Source: Barnesiella sp. An22 (lineage in GTDB: Bacteria; Bacteroidota; Bacteroidia; Bacteroidales; Barnesiellaceae). Taken from it: 64,000 nucleotides of DNA. Under the pieces are notes generated by a model. That model was not told the DNA's origin. It searched no databases and saw only the letters and a program-made list of their open reading frames with translations. Below are positions 26,462-34,342 of this stretch, piece after piece; the stretch's first letter is position 1; every line of letters begins with the position of its first letter. The position numbers and the translations under genes were made by a program. The stretch covers positions 1 through 64,000 of the forward strand of contig NZ_NFJR01000011.1 of the NCBI RefSeq assembly GCF_002159975.1. The letters run 5' to 3'.

Positions 26462-27331
26462 TTATATTTTGGGAGCGCTTGTAGGCTGCTTGGCGAGGAC
26501 TTCGGTGATTCTTTTCCCGGTCTCCTCGTATAGCCACAGGGCCTTGGGCAGATGAACGACCCGGGGAGGAATGGGGGTGTGTTTCCGCTTTTTGAATATT
26601 TCGCCGGTGACGCCATAGGCTTCGGGGGCGGTGGCGGCATAGAGGGCTCCTGACGCTCCCTCTTGCGGGGTGCTGATGAAGGGGCGGAAGAACCGGTTGG
26701 CCAGCGGGTCGACCCACGAGTGCATGGTGATCATGTCGGTGTCGACTACCCCCGGGTCGGCGGCATTGACCCAGATGCCCCGCGGGCGAAGCTCCTGAGC
26801 CAGGCGTGCGGTATAGAGGGTGAGGGCGAGTTTCGACTTGCTGTATGCCTCGAACCGTTTGTACTTGTGCGGCGGTGCCCCGAAGAAGGTATCGTCGATT
26901 TTGCCGATGTAGCGGGTGAGCGAGGTGGTGGTGACGATGCGGCTGCCGGGGTGCATGAGGGGGAGCAGCATGCGGGTGAGCAGTACGGTGCCTATGTAGT
27001 TGACCCCGATGGTCGACTCGAAGCCGTCGGCCGTTTGGCTGTAATGCTGGTTCATGACGCCGGCATTGTTGAGTAGCGCCTGTATCGAGATGGACTCTTG
27101 CGACAGGTGTTCGGCAAAACTGATAATCGAGGCAAACGAGGCGAGGTCGAGCGGCAGCAGGGTGATGTCGGTATTGCCCGTCTTTTCGATGATGCGCTGT
27201 TGCACGGGTTGCGATTTGGCCAGATTGCGGCAGGCCATGATTACGGGCTGCCCTTGTGCAGCGATGGCCTCGGTGAGAGCCTGCCCTATGCTGCCGTTGG
27301 CTCCGGTGATGATGTAATACTCTTTATTCAT
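26462..27331 (-). CDS. Short-chain dehydrogenase/reductase, last gene of the steroid-type operon
   Basis: A 289-residue Rossmann-fold oxidoreductase of the retinol-dehydrogenase/protochlorophyllide-reductase-like SDR branch. TGANGSIG is at 9-16, ACRN at 33-36 (Arg favours NADPH), NNAG at 88-91, and catalytic Y163-SKS-K167, with TTTSLTR supplying the Ser. Its start overlaps the stop of the preceding SDR by 8 bases, so translation is coupled. In this operon a hydroxysteroid (3-, 7-, 12- or 17-) dehydrogenase role is likely, but position and stereochemistry cannot be read from sequence. Confidence 0.85.
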   Translation of the reverse strand: MNKEYYIITGANGSIGQALTEAIAAQGQPVIMACRNLAKSQPVQQRIIEKTGNTDITLLPLDLASFASIISFAEHLSQESISIQALLNNAGVMNQHYSQTADGFESTIGVNYIGTVLLTRMLLPLMHPGSRIVTTTSLTRYIGKIDDTFFGAPPHKYKRFEAYSKSKLALTLYTARLAQELRPRGIWVNAADPGVVDTDMITMHSWVDPLANRFFRPFISTPQEGASGALYAATAPEAYGVTGEIFKKRKHTPIPPRVVHLPKALWLYEETGKRITEVLAKQPTSAPKI

Positions 27332-28121
27332 CGAGCATGCGGTGTTTGACTATGAGACGTACCCGGGTGGGCATGACGGCCGCCAGCGGGATGAGCAGGC
27401 GGTTGAACAGGCCCGGGATGAGTTGTTTTTTCCCTCGGAAGAGGGCATTGAGAGCTTTTCGCACGAGGCGTTCGGGAGTCATGAGTACCCCGAGCCGTAC
27501 CCCCAGTTTCAACAGCCGGGGCGGCAGGCCGTACAGCCCGGTGGCTATTCCGCCGGGACATACGACGGTGGCATGCACGCCATAGTCGTGCAGTTCGCAG
27601 GCCAGGGCCCGGGTGAATACCCGTATGTAGGCTTTGGTAGCCGTGTAGAGGGCGATGCCGGGATAGGGTGTCCAGCACGAGAGCGACGACATGTTGAGCA
27701 GATAGCCGCGGCGACGGGCGCACATGTCGGCGGCAAACAGTCGCGACAGCCGGGTGACGGTGCCGATGTGCAGCTGCAGCATGGTCTCGATTTTGGCCGG
27801 GTCGGTGCGGGCAACCTCGCGGAAGGAGAAGATGCCGGCGTTGTTGATGAGAATGTCGATGGTCAGCTCCTTCTCCCAGCAATAGCGATAGAGTTCGTTG
27901 GCTGCTTCGGGGCGGGCCAGGTCCATGCAGAGGGTCTCGACCGGCACCCGATAGTCGTTGGCAATGCGGGCCGCTTCGCGCTCGAGGTCGTCGCGGTCGA
28001 TGCTCACCATCACGAGGGCGGCTCCCCAGGCTGCCAGTTGCCGGGCAAACTCGAGGCCGATGCCCGAGCTGGCGCCGGTCACGAGGGCCGTGCCCGGTGC
28101 AAGATCTCTATTTCGCATCAT
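27324..28121 (-). CDS. Short-chain dehydrogenase/reductase, putative hydroxysteroid dehydrogenase
   Basis: A 265-residue classical SDR: TGASSGIG 15-22, NNAG 93-96, Ser in MSSLS near 145, and Y159-TAT-K163. The remaining C-terminus (LIPGLFNRLLIPLAAVMPTRVRLIVKH) is hydrophobic and resembles the 17-beta-HSD12/3-ketosteroid group. Overlaps the stop of the flavin reductase gene by 14 bases and the start of the next SDR by 8 bases. Best guess is a 3-hydroxysteroid (3-alpha or 3-beta) dehydrogenase working with the neighbouring delta4-reductases. Confidence 0.85.
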   Translation of the reverse strand: MMRNRDLAPGTALVTGASSGIGLEFARQLAAWGAALVMVSIDRDDLEREAARIANDYRVPVETLCMDLARPEAANELYRYCWEKELTIDILINNAGIFSFREVARTDPAKIETMLQLHIGTVTRLSRLFAADMCARRRGYLLNMSSLSCWTPYPGIALYTATKAYIRVFTRALACELHDYGVHATVVCPGGIATGLYGLPPRLLKLGVRLGVLMTPERLVRKALNALFRGKKQLIPGLFNRLLIPLAAVMPTRVRLIVKHRMLDE

Positions 28122-29358
28122 GGCGGTGTATCCTTTCTATCTCTTTGACGATGCAGGGGGGCAGCTGCCCTTCGAGGTGTTTGTGACAGGCCATCTCGAT
28201 GGAGTACATGCGGGCTATGCAGTAGTTGGTGTGGTCGCATCCGCAGCGCACCTCTTCTTCGTTTTTCATGCGGTTGACAAAGTCGGGTTCGTTGATGAGG
28301 GCACGTCCCATCTGCACAAACTCGAATCCGTGGTCGAGCACCTTGTCGATGGTGGGTCGCGATACCAGACCGCCCACGTAGATGAGGGGGAGCCTGAGCG
28401 CTTCGCGGAACTTGAGGGCATCGTCGAGGAAGTAGGCTTCGCGGAAGGGAACGGTCGGAATCATGAACCGTCCGGCCAGCTTCACGCCGTATTTGAGCCA
28501 CCACGTCTTCATGTAGTAGGTGAGGGTGGTGATGGGCATCTCGCCCCGCATCACATACATGGGGGCCTTGCTCACGAAACCGCCGCTCAATACCAGGGCA
28601 TGGGCCCCCAGTTGCTCGAGCTCGCGGGCGATGAGGATGCCTTCGTCGATTTCGATGCCTCCTTTGAATCCGTCGCGCATGTTGGTCTTGACGATGACAG
28701 CCATGTCGTTACCGGCCGCCTTCATCACCTGCTCCATGCACATGCGCATGAACCGCATGCGGTTGTCGAGCGAACCGCCGTACTCGTCGTGACGGTGGTT
28801 GGTATAGGGCGAGAGGAACTGGCTGATGAGGTAGCCGTGTCCGGCGTGAATCTCTACGGCATCGAATCCGGCATCGCGGGCGTTGTTGACCGCCTCGCCG
28901 AAGGCACGGGCCATCGCCTCGATTTCGTCCTTGTGCATGCCTCGTACGAAGGTGGGCGAGTAGAGGTTGAATCCGGTCGAGGCCGAGATGGGTATCTGCC
29001 CGGCCGTGCTGCGGTGCGACATGTTGCCGCAGTGTCCCAGCTGGATGGAGGCTTTGGCTCCCTCGGCATGAATGGCGTCGGTGATGCGGCGCAACGGTTT
29101 CACGATTTCGGGGCGCATCCACAACTGGTGTTTGAACGAGAGCCCGTTGCGGGTAACCGAGGCGTAGGCGAGCGTGGTCATGCCTATGCCGCCGGCAGCC
29201 ACGCTGCGGTGGTAGTCATACAGTTTTTGGGTAGGGGCGTTGTTGTCGCACATCCCTTCGAAGGCGGCCGACCGTATGGTGCGGTTGCGCAGGGTGACGG
29301 GCCCTATCGAGGCCGGTGTAAAGAGTATGGACTCTTTGGGAGCAGTATCGTTGTTCAT
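28108..29358 (-). CDS. Old-Yellow-Enzyme-type NADH:flavin oxidoreductase (putative steroid/bile acid delta4-reductase, 5-beta type)
   Basis: A 416-residue FMN TIM-barrel enzyme. Active-site H171-AGH-G-Y176 and FLSPYTNHRHDEYGGSLDNR are typical of the 2,4-dienoyl-CoA reductase/BaiCD branch. That branch normally has ~640-680 residues with a 4Fe-4S site and a C-terminal FAD/NAD domain. Here the protein ends soon after a Cys-rich tail (C372, C374, C380, C391), so the NAD(P)H-binding module is absent. It starts 4 bases downstream of the 5-alpha-reductase stop. Proteins of this kind beside a 5-alpha-reductase in gut Bacteroidales have been reported as 5-beta-reductases of 3-oxo-delta4 bile acids; I infer the same here. 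Confidence 0.85.
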   Translation of the reverse strand: MNNDTAPKESILFTPASIGPVTLRNRTIRSAAFEGMCDNNAPTQKLYDYHRSVAAGGIGMTTLAYASVTRNGLSFKHQLWMRPEIVKPLRRITDAIHAEGAKASIQLGHCGNMSHRSTAGQIPISASTGFNLYSPTFVRGMHKDEIEAMARAFGEAVNNARDAGFDAVEIHAGHGYLISQFLSPYTNHRHDEYGGSLDNRMRFMRMCMEQVMKAAGNDMAVIVKTNMRDGFKGGIEIDEGILIARELEQLGAHALVLSGGFVSKAPMYVMRGEMPITTLTYYMKTWWLKYGVKLAGRFMIPTVPFREAYFLDDALKFREALRLPLIYVGGLVSRPTIDKVLDHGFEFVQMGRALINEPDFVNRMKNEEEVRCGCDHTNYCIARMYSIEMACHKHLEGQLPPCIVKEIERIHRHDAK

Positions 29359-29362
29359 GATT

Positions 29363-30136
29363 TCAATAGATGAAAGGGATTATCTTTTTACGTTTTTCGC
29401 GGGTAAATTCTTCGCCGAACTCCTGGGTGTAGCGTTTGTAGAGCGATGCCGAACGGGGAGCCAGGTTGGCAAAGGTCCACCAGGCAAAGACGGCTCCGGC
29501 CCACGACCAGGTGAAGATGGCGAAGCCTACCCACTCGAGAAACTCGCCGAAGTAGTTGGCCGACGATACCCAGCGGAACATGCCGCCCCGCGGTATGTAG
29601 TGCTTGCGGTCGCCCGGTTTGCGCAGATGGCGTATGATGGAGTCGGACTGGATGTTGATGAACATGCCGGCCGCAAAGGCGATGACACCGATGATAAACT
29701 GAGGCGAGGTGAACCAGGCCGGGGTATAGTAGTCGAGCGGCGAGATGTAGAAAATCCAGCCGCCTTGCATGAAGGCGTTGAGCAGGTTGAAGACGATGCC
29801 CATGCTCACGATGCTGAGCGGCATGCGGCTGTTGCCCTTGATGAGGAAGGGGAAGATGAACGAGCGTTGGAAATAGTGCAACTCGAACAGCACCAGAAAG
29901 ACGATGCGCACCGGGTCGTAGCGGTATTCGGCCGGAGCCAGCAGCCACAACACGAGCATGGCGACGAATACCGGTGCCTCCATCACCACCCACCCGATGC
30001 GGTTGGAGAGGGAGATTCCCCACTTGCGGTCGAAGAGCATGCCGTAGCCGGCACTTACGAAGTGGAGGGCGATGAACACGATGAGAGCCGTGACGGCCAT
30101 CACAATCAGAAAGATATTGAATGTGGCGGTTTCCAT
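29363..30136 (-). CDS. Steroid 5-alpha-reductase family membrane protein (3-oxo-5-alpha-steroid 4-dehydrogenase)
   Basis: A 257-residue protein with about seven hydrophobic helices. The C-terminal half reads like human SRD5A: NIQSDSIIRHLRKPG (161-175), YIPRGGMF (180-187), SSANYFGEFLEWVGF (191-205), TWS, and the end KKIIPFIY. Aligned by eye with SRD5A2, catalytic E57, Y91 and E197 correspond to E53, Y88 and E198, while Q56 is Met52. It should reduce the delta4 double bond of 3-oxo-delta4 steroids or bile acids with NADPH, giving the 5-alpha (allo) product. First gene of a four-gene minus-strand operon. Confidence 0.9.
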   Translation of the reverse strand: METATFNIFLIVMAVTALIVFIALHFVSAGYGMLFDRKWGISLSNRIGWVVMEAPVFVAMLVLWLLAPAEYRYDPVRIVFLVLFELHYFQRSFIFPFLIKGNSRMPLSIVSMGIVFNLLNAFMQGGWIFYISPLDYYTPAWFTSPQFIIGVIAFAAGMFINIQSDSIIRHLRKPGDRKHYIPRGGMFRWVSSANYFGEFLEWVGFAIFTWSWAGAVFAWWTFANLAPRSASLYKRYTQEFGEEFTREKRKKIIPFIY

Positions 30137-30180
30137 GGGCGGTTGAAAAATGAATTGATTATTATATGGTTATCAATAGA

Positions 30181-30211
30181 CAAAGATAGTAAAAGGTAAG
30201 GGCAGAGACAA
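30181..30211 (-). promoter_or_regulatory. Promoter of the steroid-type reductase operon
   Basis: Minus-strand -7 box TATCTTTG (30181-30188) with TTG (30209-30211) 20 bases upstream. The operon start is 44 bases downstream of the -7 box. A second TATCTTTG (30271-30278) lies 90 bases further upstream and may be an alternative start. Both sit in a sequence that is repeated at 62594-62705. Confidence 0.65.
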
Positions 30212-30291
30212 CTGGAAAACCAAGTTTTCAACATTTGACCATGTCGAACCCCCATCTTGTCTTTGAGTAACAAAGATAGTGAAAATCGGGG
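30181..30291 (-). repeat. Dispersed promoter-associated repeat, copy A
   Basis: Two related boxes, both reading CAAAGATAGTRAAA on the plus strand, lie 90 bases apart (30181 and 30271). The first continues as AGGTAAGGGCAGAGACAA. It is closely similar to 62594-62626, and the second box resembles 62678-62705. Both copies are oriented so that the -7 motif faces the minus-strand gene. Confidence 0.7.
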
Positions 30292-30452
30292 AGATACGTT
30301 TGCATTTAAATACTTTTCTTAAAAGCTCTGTATTTTTACATAAAGAAACATTTTCCCGCTTATTATAAGCGGAGAGAGAGGGTTTTGCATTCGAAACGGG
30401 CGGATAAATATTTAAAAATAGATAATTGCCCCGAATAAATCGACGGAGCGTT

Positions 30453-30460
30453 TAATTTTG
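30453..30460 (+). promoter_or_regulatory. -7 box of the PCMD-type gene
   Basis: TAATTTTG 20 bases upstream of the ATG at 30481. This implies a very short leader. No clear -33 box was seen. Confidence 0.5.
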
Positions 30461-30480
30461 CACCTTCTGAATTTGTGAAA

Positions 30481-31458
30481 ATGGATATGAAGAAGATGCA
30501 AAAAACAACACTGTGGATGGCTCTGTGCAGCCTGTTGTCGGTGAGCAGTGCCTATGCCCAGCGTGTAGAGCCGCTGCCTTTTGCCGATTTTGAACATTGG
30601 GTAACCCGCGAAATCAAAGAGTCGGCCCTGTTGGGAGGCAAGACCAAGACAGTCTATGCCATAGCTCCTACCCAACACATCAAGGGAAACAAAGCCTATC
30701 GGAACATGGGCGGTTCGCCCTGGGCTTCGTCGAATGTAATGGCCAACGTGATGGGGGTGGTGAAGACCAGTAATACCGTCCGCCCCGAGAAACGCGAGGG
30801 GGGAGGCACCTGTGCCCGCATGGAGACCGTGATTGAGGATTGCTGCGTGCTGGGCATGATGAATCTGCACGTGCTGGTGAGCGGCAGTATCTTCCTGGGC
30901 GAGGTCGACGAGCCTATCCGCTCGACCAACAGTCCGTACAGCAAGATGGAGATGGGTATCCCCTTTACCAAGCGACCCACCCGATTGATTTTCGATTACA
31001 AGTATCAGGCTTCGCCCGACAACTTCCGTACCCAGTCGACCGGTTTCAGCTCGCGCAAGCAGTTGCCCGGTCGCGACAATGGCGAGGTCTATATTCTGTT
31101 GCAGCACCGTTGGGAAGATGCCGACGGCAATGTGTACGCTCACCGGGTAGGTACCGGGCGTGAGCGCTACGGCAAGAGTACTGCCGGTTGGGTGAATGGT
31201 CATAGCCTTACCATTCACTATGGCGACATCACTGACAAGCCCTTCTACAAATCGTACATGGGGCTTATTCCCGAAGAGAGTTCGTACTATTGCCGCAACA
31301 GCAAGGGCAAGATGGTGCCCGTAATCGAGGTGGGCTGGGGCAAGCCCGACGAGCCGGTCACGCACATGCTTGTGATGGCTTCGGCCACTTGCGGCACCGC
31401 CTATGTGGGCGGATTGGGCAGTACCCTCTGGATCGACAATATCGCTCTGGGGTATTAG
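30481..31458 (+). CDS. Secreted PCMD-like (putative carbohydrate metabolism domain) protein
   Basis: A protein of about 325 residues with a signal peptide (TTLWMALCSLLSVSSAYAQ, cleaved after AYA). The mature part starts LPFADFEHWVTREIKES, with the motifs TNSPYSKMEMGIPFTKRPTRLIFDYKY and GWGKPDEPVTHMLVMASATCGTAYVGGLGSTLWIDNIALGY. The last is the end expected of PCMD-type beta-sandwich domains, a Bacteroidetes family of unproven function. Start is ATG 30481; an in-frame GTG at 30475 is less likely. It is divergent from the reductase operon and ends in a strong terminator. Confidence 0.75.
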   Translation: MDMKKMQKTTLWMALCSLLSVSSAYAQRVEPLPFADFEHWVTREIKESALLGGKTKTVYAIAPTQHIKGNKAYRNMGGSPWASSNVMANVMGVVKTSNTVRPEKREGGGTCARMETVIEDCCVLGMMNLHVLVSGSIFLGEVDEPIRSTNSPYSKMEMGIPFTKRPTRLIFDYKYQASPDNFRTQSTGFSSRKQLPGRDNGEVYILLQHRWEDADGNVYAHRVGTGRERYGKSTAGWVNGHSLTIHYGDITDKPFYKSYMGLIPEESSYYCRNSKGKMVPVIEVGWGKPDEPVTHMLVMASATCGTAYVGGLGSTLWIDNIALGY

Positions 31459-31484
31459 GCTAGTAAGAGTTTATGGAGATATAG

Positions 31485-31519
31485 AGGGCTCGGATGGATT
31501 GGATTCGGGCCCTTTTTTT
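31485..31519 (+). terminator. Intrinsic terminator of the PCMD-type gene
   Basis: AGGGCTCGGAT (31485-31495) pairs with ATTCGGGCCCT (31503-31513), including two G-T pairs, and runs into seven T. Confidence 0.8.
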
Positions 31520-31526
31520 GTGTGGT

Positions 31527-32279
31527 TCAGTTCTGTTTGAAGATATAGACGATAACCCCTGTCTGGTTCGACGAGCGGTTGCTGCGTTCGAATCGCGAGC
31601 GGCGGGCGGCCGCTTCGGCCGAGGCCCGCAGTTTGGGGTTGGAGAAGGCGGTGCCTTCGCTGCCTTTGACGGTGGCGATGGCGCTGATGACCTGTCCCTG
31701 GGGGTTGACTGTAATCGAAATGGCTATGGTGCCGGCGTCGTTGCTGTTGTCGTATTGGGGATAGGGCAGGGAGCCAACCAGCCCGCGGCCGCCCAGGTTG
31801 TAGCCGCCGTAGCCGCCCACGCCGGTGAGTTCGCCGGTCGATGCGTTGCCGAAGGGGTTGCCCTGTGTGCCGCTGCCCTTGTCGCTGTCGCCGCGGCTGC
31901 CGTCGTTCGACACACCTTTGCCAAAGGCATTCTTCACCTGATTGGCAATGCGGTCGTCCTTTTTGTTTTCCTGAACGGCTTTTTTCTTTTTATCCTCCTC
32001 TTTCTTCTTCTCGATTTGGATGCTCTCCTCGTCGGTCTGGGTTATCAGCTCGTCGTCGTTTTCGCGCGGTTGCTCGGCCTGTGGCCGCTGCGGCTCGGTG
32101 GCGTTCGACTCGAACATGCCCGAGGCTTCGTCGACCAGTCCCACTTGTACCAGCACGCCGCTGCCCGACCCCATGGGCTCGGGTCCCAGCAGGGTAAACC
32201 ACAAGACGAGCAGCACTACCAGATGCACGGCAACGGTAGCGGCAATGGCTTGTATCTTATCTCTTTTCTGTGGTTCCAT
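31527..32279 (-). CDS. TonB-family energy transducer
   Basis: A 250-residue protein with one N-terminal transmembrane helix (IQAIAATVAVHLVVLLVLWFTLL, about 9-31). A charged, Glu/Lys-rich and Gly/Asn-rich periplasmic linker follows. The C-terminal domain (TIAISITVNPQGQVISAIATVKGSEGTAFSNPKLRASAEAAARRSRF) is TonB/TolA-like. With the ExbB and ExbD proteins encoded just upstream it should couple the proton gradient to outer-membrane SusC-type transporters. Last gene of the pdxJ-exbB-exbD-tonB operon. Confidence 0.85.
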   Translation of the reverse strand: MEPQKRDKIQAIAATVAVHLVVLLVLWFTLLGPEPMGSGSGVLVQVGLVDEASGMFESNATEPQRPQAEQPRENDDELITQTDEESIQIEKKKEEDKKKKAVQENKKDDRIANQVKNAFGKGVSNDGSRGDSDKGSGTQGNPFGNASTGELTGVGGYGGYNLGGRGLVGSLPYPQYDNSNDAGTIAISITVNPQGQVISAIATVKGSEGTAFSNPKLRASAEAAARRSRFERSNRSSNQTGVIVYIFKQN

Positions 32280-32319
32280 GGGTGGGGTGTTCGATTCTGT
32301 TTTTGAGGTGGTGTTCGGT

Positions 32320-32736
32320 TTACGGGTTACGCACCGGTTTGGTGGCCAGTACCATCTTCAGGTGGTTGTCGTTGGCGACATTGAGTATCTTGACAATCTC
32401 GCGATAGGGTACCGTCTCGTCGGCATAGAGGGCTATGTAGCGCTCGCTATCCTGCTGGGGCGTTTCGGCGAGCCGTTGCACCAGCTGATCGTAGGTAACG
32501 GGCTGCGGGGCCTCGTTGCCGAAAGCGATGTAGTAGTCGTTGTGCTCGTCGATTACTACCCGGGTGAGGGGCTTGGCTGCCGCCTGCTGGTTGCTTTGCG
32601 GCAGGTTCACCTTGATGGAGTTGGGAAAGACAATCGTCGAGGTAATCATAAAGAAGATGAGCAACAGAAAGATGACATCGGTCATCGATGCCATGCTGAA
32701 TGTGGCCTCTATCTTGTGTCTTCGTTTCAGTGCCAT
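32320..32736 (-). CDS. exbD: ExbD/TolR-family biopolymer transport protein
   Basis: A 138-residue inner-membrane protein. A short cytoplasmic N-terminus (RRHKIEATFSMASMTDVIFLLLIFFMITSTIV) carries the conserved Asp of the ExbD/TolR transmembrane helix (MTDVIFLLLIFFM). A periplasmic domain follows. It is part of the proton channel with ExbB. Encoded 18 bases after exbB and 40 bases before the tonB-like gene. Confidence 0.92.
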   Translation of the reverse strand: MALKRRHKIEATFSMASMTDVIFLLLIFFMITSTIVFPNSIKVNLPQSNQQAAAKPLTRVVIDEHNDYYIAFGNEAPQPVTYDQLVQRLAETPQQDSERYIALYADETVPYREIVKILNVANDNHLKMVLATKPVRNP

Positions 32737-32754
32737 GGTCGTGTCTCCCTCGGG

Positions 32755-33456
32755 TTATTCGGCCGGCTCGTTGAGCAGGTCCATAAATTCCATTGTCTTG
32801 GACTCGAGCTGGTTCATCACGCCGTCGACGCGCGACACCAGGTAGTTGTAGGCAAAGAGGGCGATGATGCCCACGATAAGGCCGGCTACGGTGGTGACCA
32901 GAGCCTCGTAGATACCGCCCGAGAGGGTGGAGATGTCGGCGTTGTTACCGGCCGAAGCCATGTTGTAGAAGGCCCGTACCATACCGGTTACGGTACCGAG
33001 GAAGCCAATCATGGGAGCACCGGCTGCGGTGGTGGCGAGCCAGGGGAAACCCTTTTCGAGTTTGGCAATCTCGATGTTGCCCACGTTTTCGATGGCTACC
33101 AGTACGTCGTTCATGGGGCGACCCAGTCGCGAGATGCCTTTGGCAATGAGGCGCGAGTAGGGGGTGTTGGTCTTCTTGCAGAGCTTCAGGGCACTGTCGA
33201 TGTTCCCTTCGTGGATGTAGTCTTTGATGCGTTCCATGAACGAGTTGTCTTCGCGGGCGGCACGTCGGATGACTTGCAGTCGCTCGACGAAGATATAGAT
33301 CGAGAGCAGGGAGAGGAGCAACAGGGGTATCATGATGATTCCTCCCTTGCAGGCAAGGTCCCAGAGGTTCAAGTCGTTGGCGGCCTCGACCGGGGTAAGT
33401 ACGGGAGGCGTCACGATTGTGTCGGTAGTTTGCAGAAGCAACGTAAGCAGATTCAT
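32755..33456 (-). CDS. exbB: ExbB/TolQ/MotA-family proton channel protein
   Basis: A 233-residue inner-membrane protein with three transmembrane helices. The first is IIMIPLLLLSLLSIYIFVERL. The family core GFPWLATTAAGAPMIGFLGTVTGMVRAFYNMA and ALVTTVAGLIVGIIALFAYNYLVSRVD form the proton path. Encoded 18 bases downstream of pdxJ. Confidence 0.92.
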   Translation of the reverse strand: MNLLTLLLQTTDTIVTPPVLTPVEAANDLNLWDLACKGGIIMIPLLLLSLLSIYIFVERLQVIRRAAREDNSFMERIKDYIHEGNIDSALKLCKKTNTPYSRLIAKGISRLGRPMNDVLVAIENVGNIEIAKLEKGFPWLATTAAGAPMIGFLGTVTGMVRAFYNMASAGNNADISTLSGGIYEALVTTVAGLIVGIIALFAYNYLVSRVDGVMNQLESKTMEFMDLLNEPAE

Positions 33457-33474
33457 GATATAGCGTTTAATCGG

Positions 33475-34188
33475 TTATTTCAAGCACTCTTTGTATTGTC
33501 TGATAGTCTCTTTCAACCCCAGGTAGAGGGCGTCGCAGATGAGGCAGTGGCCTATGGAGACCTCGCTCAGGAAGGGGATGCGTTCGTGAAGAAAGCGCAA
33601 GTTCTCGAGGTTGAGGTCGTGGCCGGCATTCACGCCCAGCCCCAGGCTGCGGGCATGTTCGGCTGCCTTGACAAAGGGAGCCACGGCAGCTTCGCGGTCT
33701 TGTGCGTAGTGTGCGGCATAGGGTTCGGTGTAGAGCTCTATTCGGTCGGTGCCGGTCTTGGCGGCATACTCGACCATCTCGAGGTCGGGCTCGACAAAAA
33801 TCGAGGTGCGAATGTTGGCCGCCTTGCAGCGGTCGATAATCTTGGAGAGGAAGTCGAAGTGTGCCCGCGTGTCCCACCCGGCATTCGAGGTGATGACATT
33901 CTCGGCATCGGGCACCAGCGTCACCTGGTCGGGCTTCACCTTGAGTACCAGGTCGAGAAATTTTTCGGAGGGATATCCCTCGATATTGAACTCGGTGCTG
34001 ACGGCCGGCCTCAGCTCGTACACGTCGGCATAGCGAATGTGCCGCTCGTCGGGGCGCGGGTGCACGGTGATGCCCTCGGCTCCAAAGGATTCGCAATCGA
34101 GCGTGACTTTCAATACATTCGGAATATTGCCGCCTCGTGCGTTGCGCAAGGTAGCTATTTTGTTGACATTAACACTTAACTTGGTCAT
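33475..34188 (-). CDS. pdxJ: Pyridoxine 5'-phosphate synthase
   Basis: A 237-residue TIM-barrel enzyme that condenses 1-deoxyxylulose 5-phosphate with 3-amino-2-oxopropyl phosphate in the DXP-dependent vitamin B6 route. [17 protein letters not shown] and [20 protein letters not shown] at the N-terminus and [11 protein letters not shown] near the C-terminus are PdxJ signatures. First gene of the operon with exbBD and tonB, an arrangement common in Bacteroidales. Divergent from the CBS/nadK pair. Confidence 0.95.
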   Translation of the reverse strand: MTKLSVNVNKIATLRNARGGNIPNVLKVTLDCESFGAEGITVHPRPDERHIRYADVYELRPAVSTEFNIEGYPSEKFLDLVLKVKPDQVTLVPDAENVITSNAGWDTRAHFDFLSKIIDRCKAANIRTSIFVEPDLEMVEYAAKTGTDRIELYTEPYAAHYAQDREAAVAPFVKAAEHARSLGLGVNAGHDLNLENLRFLHERIPFLSEVSIGHCLICDALYLGLKETIRQYKECLK

Positions 34189-34285
34189 TTTCTCTTTTTA
34201 CCCTAATCGCTTTTTCCGGTGTGGCACTTTGTCGCTCGGTTTCAATGAAAAGAAACGGACTGCAGTATCAACCGAAAAAAATAGC

Positions 34286-34293
34286 TATCTTTG
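34286..34293 (+). promoter_or_regulatory. -7 box of the CBS-nadK operon
   Basis: TATCTTTG 49 bases upstream of the CBS-gene ATG at 34343. No good -33 box was seen. Confidence 0.55.
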
Positions 34294-34342
34294 TATAACT
34301 TTCGTGCAAAAATAATACGAATTACAGAAATATGCGCAATAA

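Larger units (their letters stand above)
30137..30480. other. 344-bp divergent regulatory region
   Basis: No gene was seen. The left part carries a two-box, promoter-like dispersed repeat (30181-30291) facing the reductase operon. The right part is AT-rich and ends with a -7 box (30453-30460) for the PCMD-type gene. Confidence 0.7.
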
